A DNA stretch of 5,260 bases from contig JANLXZ010000372.1 of NCBI GenBank assembly GCA_031365375.1, forward strand, positions 1-5,260, written 5' to 3'. The position numbers and the translations under genes are program-made. The notes below the pieces were generated by a model. The model had not been told where the DNA came from. It ran no database searches and saw nothing but the letters and a program-made list of their open reading frames with translations. Within the stretch, counting starts at the first letter, position 1. Every line of letters starts with the position of its first letter. Below are positions 1 to 5,260 of this stretch, piece after piece. The stretch comes from JAKFWF01 sp031365375 (GTDB lineage Bacteria; Pseudomonadota; Alphaproteobacteria; Rhizobiales; Hyphomicrobiaceae).

Positions 1-1246
1 TGGTATCGACATCGATATTGCGGGCGCGCAGCGCATCGTGCGTCAAATCGAGCGGGAAACCGAAGGTATCGTAAAGCTTAAAGGCGACGTCACCAGGCAG
101 GGTTGCGCCCGGCCGCAGATTGCTCGTCGCGTCCGTCAGTAACCCCAGTCCGCGTTCGAGCGTTTTGCGGAAGCGGCGCTCTTCGAGTTCGAGCGTTTCG
201 GTGATCAGCGGTTGAGCGCGCACGAGCTCGGGATAACTCTCCCCCATTTGACGTACCAGCGCTGGCACCAATCGATGCATCAGCGGGTCTACCGCGCCGA
301 GGAGGTGGGCGTGCCGCATCGCGCGCCGCATGATCCGGCGCAGAACGTAGCCGCGGCCTTCATTGGACGGTAGCACACCGTCGGCAATCAAGAAGCTCGT
401 CGCGCGCAAATGATCTGCAATGACGCGGTGGCTGGCCTTATGTTCGCCCGTCGCGGCAATCCCCGTTGCATCGACCGATGCTGCGATCAGCGCTTTGAAC
501 AGGTCGATCTCGTAGTTGTCATGGGTGCCTTGGAGGACCGCCGAAATGCGCTCGAGCCCCATGCCGGTGTCGATCGACGGCTTCGGCAGATCAACACGGT
601 CGCCCGGACCACGGCTCTCGTACTGCATAAACACGAGATTCCAGATCTCGATGAAGCGGTCGCCATCAGCGTCGGCCGAGCCGGGCGGACCACCTGGAAT
701 TTTTGGTCCGTGGTCGAAGAAAATTTCCGAGCAAGGGCCACACGGTCCGGTGTCGCCCATCGCCCAGAAATTGTCCGACGTTGCGATGCGGATGATCTTC
801 TCGTCGGCAAACCCGGTCAGCTTTTTCCAGATGCCGGCCGCGTCTTCGTCGTCGTGATAGACGGTGATGTAAAGCCGCTTCGGATCGAGGCCGAATTCCT
901 TGGTAATCAAATTCCACGCAAAGGGAATTGCGTCGGCTTTAAAATAATCGCCGAACGAGAAATTTCCGAGCATCTCGAAGAAGGTGTGATGGCGTGCGGT
1001 ATAACCGACGTTGTCGAGGTCGTTGTGTTTGCCACCGGCACGCACGCATTTTTGTGAGGTTGTGGCGCGCTTATACGAGCGTGTTTCCTGCCCCGTGAAA
1101 ATATTCTTGAACTGCACCATGCCGGCAGTCGTGAACATCAAGGTCGGGTCGTTGCGCGGTACGAGTGGCGACGACGCCACGACCTCGTGGCCATGCTTCT
1201 TGAAGTAGTGGAGGAACGTGGACCGAACCTGATTAACGCCGCTCAT
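1..1246 (-). CDS. alaS: Alanyl-tRNA synthetase, N-terminal 415 residues (3' end outside the window)
   Basis: This cytoplasmic class II aminoacyl-tRNA synthetase joins alanine to tRNA-Ala using ATP. Reading the minus strand from ATG at 1246 gives 415 codons with no stop before the window edge. The aminoacylation domain comes first: the ATTSQKCVRAGGKHNDLDNV block (residues 61-80) with the family's conserved Arg69, the motif 2 region HHTFFEMLGNFSFGDYFK (86-103), SDNFWAMGDTGPCGPCSE (157-174), and class II motif 3 GMGLERI (228-234). The tRNA-recognition region follows, with ADHLRATSFLIADGVLPSNE (277-296) and GRGYVLRRIMRRAMRH. The editing and C-Ala domains of the roughly 880-residue family must lie beyond position 1. 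The start is firm: an in-frame TAA lies ten codons upstream with no other start codon between, and a weak AGGG ribosome site sits 7 bases before the ATG. All expected N-terminal motifs look intact. Confidence 0.97.
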   Translation of the reverse strand, partial: MSGVNQVRSTFLHYFKKHGHEVVASSPLVPRNDPTLMFTTAGMVQFKNIFTGQETRSYKRATTSQKCVRAGGKHNDLDNVGYTARHHTFFEMLGNFSFGDYFKADAIPFAWNLITKEFGLDPKRLYITVYHDDEDAAGIWKKLTGFADEKIIRIATSDNFWAMGDTGPCGPCSEIFFDHGPKIPGGPPGSADADGDRFIEIWNLVFMQYESRGPGDRVDLPKPSIDTGMGLERISAVLQGTHDNYEIDLFKALIAASVDATGIAATGEHKASHRVIADHLRATSFLIADGVLPSNEGRGYVLRRIMRRAMRHAHLLGAVDPLMHRLVPALVRQMGESYPELVRAQPLITETLELEERRFRKTLERGLGLLTDATSNLRPGATLPGDVAFKLYDTFGFPLDLTHDALRARNIDVDT

Positions 1247-1282
1247 GTCGAAACCCTGCGTGCCGCTTGGGCCTTAAGATCT

Positions 1283-1310
1283 AACAGAAGCGGCCGCATC
1301 AGCCGGCCGC
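1283..1310 (-). terminator. GC-rich hairpin before alaS: recA terminator or alaS attenuator
   Basis: On the minus strand a perfect 7-bp stem, GCGGCCG paired with CGGCCGC, encloses a 7-base loop (1304-1310 with 1290-1296). It is followed by TTCTGTT, five T in seven. This has the form of an intrinsic terminator with a poor U tract. It lies 174 bases after the recA stop and only 43 bases before the alaS start, which leaves little room for a promoter after it. It may therefore act as a leaky terminator or an attenuator for alaS. The fold is read from the sequence; the function is inferred. Confidence 0.45.
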
Positions 1311-1312
1311 CC

Positions 1313-1414
1313 GGACCGACTGGTCCACCAGCGCTTGTACCGAGCGCCCGTGCACCTGTCCAGGAAGGCCAAGAAGTCGCGTTCCCCCGATTTACGCCCG
1401 CTGCACTCTGCAGC
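1313..1414. other. Run of small inverted repeats in the recA-alaS gap
   Basis: Three short perfect inverted repeats lie in this non-coding stretch: GGACC-gact-GGTCC (1313-1326), GCGCT-7 bases-AGCGC (1331-1347) and GCTGCA-ctc-TGCAGC (1400-1414). With the hairpins at 1290-1310 and 1419-1438, they make the transcribed recA-alaS spacer rich in local folds. I recognise no known RNA family or riboswitch. Short palindromes of this kind also arise by chance in GC-rich DNA, so a functional role is uncertain. Confidence 0.3.
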
Positions 1415-1418
1415 CACA

Positions 1419-1438
1419 TCGAGGGGATCGCCCCTCGA
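1419..1438 (-). other. Perfect 8-bp hairpin downstream of recA
   Basis: On the minus strand TCGAGGGG and CCCCTCGA form a perfect 8-bp stem around the tetraloop CGAT, 46 bases after the recA stop codon. No T-rich run follows (the next bases are TGTGGCTG), so it does not look like a classical intrinsic terminator. It could protect the 3' end of the recA message or form part of a structured alaS leader. The structure is seen in the sequence; the role is a guess. Confidence 0.4.
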
Positions 1439-1484
1439 ACTCCCGCTACTCGTGAGTGACTACCAAAGCAACGGCGGCGACTAT

Positions 1485-2621
1485 TCAGCGCTTACCGCGA
1501 CTAGCCTTCTGCGGCGTCGCGGCATCGTCACCATCTACCACACCCTCCGCTGCATCGTCCGTTTCCGCTGCATCGGGTTGCACCAGCATTTTTTCGACGA
1601 TGAGGCCGGCATTTTGCCTGACCGCCTTCTCGACCTCGGCCGCGATCAACGGGTTGTCGCGCAGATACGCCTTGCTATTCTCGCGACCCTGACCGATTTT
1701 TTGTCCGCCATAGGCAAACCAAGCGCCGGACTTCTCGATAACGCCGGCCTTCACTCCCAAATCGACCAACTCGCCTGTTTTGGAGATCCCCTCGCCATAC
1801 ATGATGTCGAACTCGACCTGCTTGAAGGGCGGCGCCACCTTGTTCTTGACGACTTTCACGCGGGTTTGGTTGCCGACAACCTCCTCCCGGTCCTTGATTT
1901 GGCCGATGCGGCGAATGTCGAGGCGGACGGAGGCGTAAAATTTCAGAGCATTACCGCCGGTCGTCGTTTCGGGGTTGCCGAACATCACGCCGATCTTCAT
2001 GCGGATCTGGTTGATGAAGATCACCATGCAACCCGACTTCGAGATCGAACCGGTGAGCTTGCGCAGTGCCTGGCTCATCAGCCGCGCTTGCAAACCTGGC
2101 AAACTGTCGCCCATCTCGCCTTCGAGTTCGGCCTTCGGGGTTAAGGCGGCGACCGAGTCGATCACCAGGATGGTGACGGCGCCTGAGCGTACCAACGTAT
2201 CGGCGATTTCGAGCGCCTGCTCGCCGGTATCTGGTTGCGAGATAAGAAGTTCGGCAACATTAACGCCAAGTTTGCGGGCGTAAACTGGATCGAGCGCATG
2301 CTCGGCATCGACGAAAGCGCAAACGCCACCACTTCTCTGTGCTTCGGCCACCACGTGGAGCGCCAGAGTCGTCTTGCCCGAGCTCTCCGGCCCATAGATC
2401 TCGATCACGCGGCCTTTTGGCAAGCCGCCGATGCCAAGCGCGATATCGAGCCCGAGCGAGCCGGTCGAGATCGCCTCTACGTCCATCGATTGATCGTTGG
2501 CACCGAGCTTCATGATCGAGCCCTTGCCGAACTGCTTCTCGATATGAGCCAGCGCTGCATCGAGCGCTTTGTGCTTGTCCATATTGTCCCCTTCGACGAC
2601 GCGAAGTTGTGGCGCGGTCAT
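1485..2621 (-). CDS. recA: RecA recombinase
   Basis: RecA is a cytoplasmic ATP-dependent strand-exchange protein. It forms filaments on single-stranded DNA, drives recombinational repair, and stimulates LexA self-cleavage in the SOS response. From ATG at 2621 it has 378 residues, a normal length. The Walker A loop GPESSGKTT is at 77-85, the catalytic Glu at 108 in CAFVDAEHALDP, Walker B LVIDS near 152-156, and DNA loop L1 EGEMGDSLPGLQAR at 167-180. Loop L2 lies around 203-233 and includes MKIGVMFGNPETTTGGNALK. The C-terminal tail is acidic (DAAETDDAAEGVVDGDD) but ends in basic KASRGKR. I chose ATG 2621 because AGGGTGA sits 5 bases upstream; GTG 2630 overlaps that ribosome site. ATG 2582 (residue 14, MDKHKAL) is a real alternative, but the preceding LRVVEG resembles leaders of other alphaproteobacterial RecAs. 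It probably has its own promoter, because a terminator separates it from cckA. Confidence 0.98.
   Translation of the reverse strand: MTAPQLRVVEGDNMDKHKALDAALAHIEKQFGKGSIMKLGANDQSMDVEAISTGSLGLDIALGIGGLPKGRVIEIYGPESSGKTTLALHVVAEAQRSGGVCAFVDAEHALDPVYARKLGVNVAELLISQPDTGEQALEIADTLVRSGAVTILVIDSVAALTPKAELEGEMGDSLPGLQARLMSQALRKLTGSISKSGCMVIFINQIRMKIGVMFGNPETTTGGNALKFYASVRLDIRRIGQIKDREEVVGNQTRVKVVKNKVAPPFKQVEFDIMYGEGISKTGELVDLGVKAGVIEKSGAWFAYGGQKIGQGRENSKAYLRDNPLIAAEVEKAVRQNAGLIVEKMLVQPDAAETDDAAEGVVDGDDAATPQKASRGKR
2588..2593 (-). promoter_or_regulatory. Possible internal ribosome site for a shorter RecA
   Basis: AAGGGG on the minus strand lies 5 bases before the in-frame ATG at 2582, where the universally conserved part of RecA (MDKHKAL) begins. 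It could support a second start giving a 365-residue protein. The same bases also encode Glu-Gly of the leader, so the match may be incidental. Confidence 0.3.
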
Positions 2622-2626
2622 GACGT

Positions 2627-2633
2627 TCACCCT
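2627..2633 (-). promoter_or_regulatory. Ribosome binding site deciding the recA start
   Basis: AGGGTGA on the minus strand is followed by a 5-base spacer and ATG at 2621. It matches the anti-Shine-Dalgarno core GGTGA well. The GTG at 2630, the furthest upstream start in this frame, lies inside this element and so is unlikely to be the initiation codon. Confidence 0.6.
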
Positions 2634-2669
2634 AGGTTAAGAGTTGCAGGTCGGCAATTGACTACATAT

Positions 2670-2684
2670 GTGCATGGTTTGTTC
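2670..2684 (-). promoter_or_regulatory. Candidate LexA (SOS) box, proximal
   Basis: On the minus strand this reads GAAC-AAACCAT-GCAC, one base away from the alphaproteobacterial LexA direct repeat GAAC-N7-GAAC. It ends 48 bases before the recA start, a suitable place for an operator. One-mismatch matches occur by chance fairly often, so this is tentative. Confidence 0.3.
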
Positions 2685-2737
2685 TCATTTGTCTATTGGT
2701 TTCTTACTGGTTGTTATACAATCAATATTTAGCCAAT

Positions 2738-2752
2738 GTTTTCTATATGTTC
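2738..2752 (-). promoter_or_regulatory. Candidate LexA (SOS) box, distal
   Basis: On the minus strand this reads GAAC-ATATAGA-AAAC, one mismatch from the alphaproteobacterial SOS consensus GAAC-N7-GAAC. It is flanked by CCAA and, one base further out, TTGG (2733-2736 and 2753-2756 on the plus strand). It lies 116 bases before the recA start. recA is an SOS gene in most bacteria with LexA, so an operator is expected in this gap; which of the two candidates is used, if either, cannot be told from the sequence. Confidence 0.35.
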
Positions 2753-2781
2753 TTGGTATGATCGCAGTGTGTAAGTGACGC

Positions 2782-2815
2782 AAAAGCCACCAGACTCTCT
2801 CGAATCGGATGGCTT
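2782..2815 (-). terminator. Intrinsic terminator of cckA
   Basis: On the minus strand a 32-base hairpin (2815 to 2784) starts 23 bases after the cckA stop. Its 14-position stem opens with AAGCCA/TGGCTT and has one C-T mismatch and two G-T wobbles. It closes on a C-GAGA-G tetraloop of the stable GNRA type, and the 3' arm runs into TTTT (2785-2782). This is a well-formed Rho-independent terminator and separates cckA transcription from recA. Confidence 0.75.
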
Positions 2816-2838
2816 AGGCAACACTGAACGAAACGGGA

Positions 2839-5260
2839 TCAGCGGCTGATCTGCTCTTTGACCTTGGTGGCCAATTGCACCAGCGAGAAGGGCTTCTGCA
2901 GGAACGCAAACTCGGTGTCGGGATCGAGCGTGTTCTTGAAGGCGTCATCCGGGTAGCCCGACATAAAGATGAACTTCAATTCAGGCCGCGTCCGTCGCAA
3001 CTCCTTCAGCAGAGTCGGGCCGTCCATTTCGGGCATGATCACATCGCTGACGACGAGATCGACCGGCTTGTCGGCGGCAGCCAACACCTCTAGCGCCTCG
3101 ACACCGCTGGCTGCTTGCAGCACCTCGTACCCCTGCCGCTTGAGGGCTTCGACCGCAAAGCCACGCACAGCATCCTCGTCCTCGACCAGCAATACACGGC
3201 CGGTTCCGGTCAAATCAGTTGCGCGATCTTTCTTGACCACCTTTTGATGGATGATTTCTTCGATATTATCGACGTGATGTCGCGGCAGATAAACCCGGAA
3301 CGTGGTTCCCTTCGGGCTGCTTTCGGGGAATACGAAACCACCGGTCTGCTTGACGATGCCGTACACGGTCGACAGGCCCAGGCCAGTGCCCTTGCCGACG
3401 CCCTTGGTGGTGAAGAATGGTTCGAAAATTTTTGCCATGACCTCGGGCTTCATGCCGTGGCCAGTGTCCTCGACGTCAATGACGACGTATTCTCCGACGA
3501 CGAAGCCAGGTTGGTCAATTTTCTGGCTTTCCCTTTCGCTCAGGTTGCGGGTGCTGATTTTCAGGGTCCCGCCATCGATCATGGCGTCGCGAGCATTGAC
3601 TGCGAAATTGATGATCACCTGCGATAGTTGCGAGCGATCCGCTTTGACGAACCACAGATCGCGGCCCTGATGGATCCGAAGATCAATCTTCTCGCCAAGC
3701 AAGCGGTTGAGAAGAACCGATAAATCACCGAGCGTCTCGCCGAGCTGAAGAACCTCGAGTTGTAGCGTCTGCCGGCGCGAGAACGCGAGCAATTGACTGA
3801 CCATGCCCGCGGCACGATTGGCGCTCGACTTGATCGCCATGATGTTTTTGTAAGGTGCATCGCTCGGTCGATGGGTCTGCAGCAACAGATCAGAAAAACC
3901 GATGATCGCGGTCAACACATTATTGAAGTCGTGGGCGATGCCGCCTGCGAGTTTGCCGACGGCTTCCATTTTCTGGCTTTGAGCGAAGTTGACTTCGAGT
4001 GTCTTTTGCTCGGTCGCGTCCATTACGTAGAGCACGGCTGAATCGGCAAAGCCCACGCCGGCACTGCCTCCCAGCGGGCTCATCACGACGCGCCGGGTGA
4101 ATTCGCCGGAGTCGCCGACAGTGACTTCGACAGGGGCGATTGCGGTCTTTTGTGCGATAGCTGCCGCAAGGCAACTTTCGATCGGCGCGCGCAGTCCGCC
4201 CACTGCTTCACGGCCCAAAAGGCTCAATACCGGCACGCCTTCAACCGGGCCGGTTGCCAATAACAATCGTTTGAAAGCCCCGTTGGCGCTCGTGACGCGG
4301 CCGTCGGCGCCGACCAGTGCGATGCCGAACGGCGCTGCCTCGAACAGGCGTGTGAGGCGGACGCCGGGTGTCTTGAGGTTGCCCAGACTTGATGCATCGG
4401 GCGAGCGCTTTACGACGGCCGCGACAAAGCCGCGACTATTATCCGCCGGGCCGGTACGCTCGACGATCAGCAGCCGGGCTGGAACGTTGACGCCCTGCTG
4501 GCCGACCAGATCGATGTCGATCGACTGGGCGTCTCCACTTCGGCGGCGCGACAAAGTTCGCAATAATTCGGCCATGTCGCTGGAGACGAGATCAGAAAGC
4601 CGGATAGCGCGGCTGCGCGACGCCGGCGACATGCCGAGCCAATCGCCGAGGGTCGAATTGAGGTGTTCGACGGCGCCACTGTCATCGACGACCAGCAAAC
4701 CAACCGGCAACCGGTCATATAGCGCCAATGAGGACTGTATGCTCGACGCGGCAATTGACTCCCGCGCGCGATCAACCGTGATATCGCTCAAATGCCAAAC
4801 CGAAAGGCGTCCCACGCCAGCACGGGCGGCACCCTCTACCCACGGCTTCACACTCAAGCGAAACCAATGTTGTTCGCGGTCGGCTCGCGTCAATGAGAAG
4901 GTTTCGACGCGGGTCAAACCACGCTCCGATGCACGCGTCAGGCGAAACAGCGCCTGCGCGGCCAGCGGTTCCGGCGCGAGCACTTCCTCGAGGGTTCGGG
5001 GCGTGCCAGCGTCAGATTGTCCGAGGAAATCGCGGAAGACCCGGCTGGTGAAATGAGCGTCACCAGTGCGACCGCAAATTTGAATACCATCGTCGATTGC
5101 ATCGGCTGCACCACTTGCACATTCGAGGTTGGTCATCCGGCCGCTCAAGCGCAGATGACCAGCAAGCGTTGCCAGGATGAAAAACACACCGATCGTGGAA
5201 AGCACAGCCATCAGGGTGAGGACGATCGGCTCGCCTGAACCGGAGGCCAGCACCGCAAAT
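2839..5260 (-). CDS. cckA: CckA-type hybrid histidine kinase (5' end outside the window)
   Basis: This inner-membrane hybrid kinase/phosphatase passes phosphate through its own receiver domain to ChpT and then to CtrA and CpdR, controlling the alphaproteobacterial cell cycle. The frame is open to the window edge, so GTG at 5253 is only the first visible start and the N-terminus is missing. Counting from that GTG: a membrane helix (about 9-33), a weak PAS-like region (45-160), and PAS-like domains at about 176-285 and 300-415. The dimerisation/phosphoacceptor motif GGIAHDFNN follows with His441. The ATPase domain has the N box NARDAM (Asn553), DTGHGM (596-601), EPFFTTK and GKGTGLGL (620-627). 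After a charged linker comes the receiver domain with acidic Glu691/Asp692, phospho-acceptor Asp737 in SDVIMPEMDGPTLL, Ser765 and Lys787. All catalytic residues are present. The last membrane helix, HDFNN box and receiver signature separate it from other hybrid kinases. Confidence 0.93.
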   Translation of the reverse strand, partial: FAVLASGSGEPIVLTLMAVLSTIGVFFILATLAGHLRLSGRMTNLECASGAADAIDDGIQICGRTGDAHFTSRVFRDFLGQSDAGTPRTLEEVLAPEPLAAQALFRLTRASERGLTRVETFSLTRADREQHWFRLSVKPWVEGAARAGVGRLSVWHLSDITVDRARESIAASSIQSSLALYDRLPVGLLVVDDSGAVEHLNSTLGDWLGMSPASRSRAIRLSDLVSSDMAELLRTLSRRRSGDAQSIDIDLVGQQGVNVPARLLIVERTGPADNSRGFVAAVVKRSPDASSLGNLKTPGVRLTRLFEAAPFGIALVGADGRVTSANGAFKRLLLATGPVEGVPVLSLLGREAVGGLRAPIESCLAAAIAQKTAIAPVEVTVGDSGEFTRRVVMSPLGGSAGVGFADSAVLYVMDATEQKTLEVNFAQSQKMEAVGKLAGGIAHDFNNVLTAIIGFSDLLLQTHRPSDAPYKNIMAIKSSANRAAGMVSQLLAFSRRQTLQLEVLQLGETLGDLSVLLNRLLGEKIDLRIHQGRDLWFVKADRSQLSQVIINFAVNARDAMIDGGTLKISTRNLSERESQKIDQPGFVVGEYVVIDVEDTGHGMKPEVMAKIFEPFFTTKGVGKGTGLGLSTVYGIVKQTGGFVFPESSPKGTTFRVYLPRHHVDNIEEIIHQKVVKKDRATDLTGTGRVLLVEDEDAVRGFAVEALKRQGYEVLQAASGVEALEVLAAADKPVDLVVSDVIMPEMDGPTLLKELRRTRPELKFIFMSGYPDDAFKNTLDPDTEFAFLQKPFSLVQLATKVKEQISR

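Larger units (their letters stand above)
2634..2781 (-). promoter_or_regulatory. recA promoter region (AT-rich)
   Basis: This stretch lies between the cckA terminator and the recA ribosome site. At 2661-2760 only 31 of 100 bases are G or C, against clearly GC-rich neighbouring genes. A recA promoter is expected here because the terminator at 2782-2815 should block most readthrough. A TATAAC hexamer on the minus strand (2713-2718) is a possible -10, but I find no convincing -35 at the right spacing, so I do not assign exact promoter elements. Confidence 0.5.

Noticed and set aside
410..1057. A 215-codon open frame on the plus strand
   Set aside because: It is antisense to the alaS catalytic domain, whose motifs on the minus strand are unmistakable.
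1270..1417. Possible small minus-strand gene in the recA-alaS gap starting at a GTG at 1415-1417 and ending at the TAA before alaS
   Set aside because: The frame is open for about 47 codons, but there is no ribosome site before the GTG, the product has two adjacent Trp and many Arg with no known match, and the DNA is full of hairpins.
1419..1445. GTTCGA next to a GC-rich stem, resembling a tRNA T arm
   Set aside because: No acceptor stem, D arm or anticodon arm can be fitted around it on either strand.
1335..2144. A 269-codon open frame on the plus strand over the recA 3' half and the gap
   Set aside because: Most of it is antisense to conserved RecA coding sequence, including the L1 and L2 loops, and no known protein family is visible in it.
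2658..2686. TTGACT at 2658-2663 as the -35 of a plus-strand promoter
   Set aside because: No acceptable -10 hexamer occurs 16-18 bases downstream, and there is no plus-strand gene for it to serve.
2641..2695. Tiny minus-strand open frames of 8-12 codons between the cckA terminator and recA, as a possible leader peptide
   Set aside because: No Shine-Dalgarno sequence precedes them, and they show no runs of a regulatory amino acid.
4097..5056. A 319-codon open frame on the plus strand
   Set aside because: It lies wholly antisense to the clear cckA coding sequence. Its product is rich in Arg, Ser, Thr and Pro with no recognisable domain, as expected for a shadow frame in GC-rich DNA.

Overview
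The window reads as ordinary chromosomal DNA from an alphaproteobacterium, most likely of the Hyphomicrobiales (Rhizobiales). The evidence is the CckA-type hybrid histidine kinase, which is specific to Alphaproteobacteria, the alphaproteobacterial style of RecA (a short leader ending in V-V-E-G before the conserved M-D-K-x-K-A-L start), and GC-rich coding DNA. I cannot name the genus. There is no mobile element, CRISPR array, rRNA, tRNA or phage gene, and I see no undescribed multi-gene system.

All three genes lie on the minus strand, so transcription runs from high to low coordinates: cckA (5260 to 2839, start outside the window), recA (2621 to 1485) and alaS (1246 to 1, 3' end outside the window). 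Between cckA and recA is a 217-base gap. It holds a well-formed intrinsic terminator just after cckA, followed by a strongly AT-rich stretch (31 of 100 bases are G or C at 2661-2760) that must carry the recA promoter. Two one-mismatch versions of the alphaproteobacterial SOS box lie there. Between recA and alaS is a 238-base GC-rich gap. It has no convincing gene but contains five short perfect inverted repeats; the last one, 43 bases before the alaS start, looks like a terminator or attenuator.

The three products act in different processes. CckA is the membrane sensor kinase at the top of the CckA-ChpT-CtrA/CpdR cell-cycle phosphorelay. RecA carries out homologous recombination and triggers SOS induction. 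AlaS charges tRNA-Ala. The terminator after cckA suggests that recA is transcribed separately, while alaS may depend partly on readthrough from recA. The long open frames on the plus strand (for example 4097-5056 and 1335-2144) are antisense shadows of these genes.
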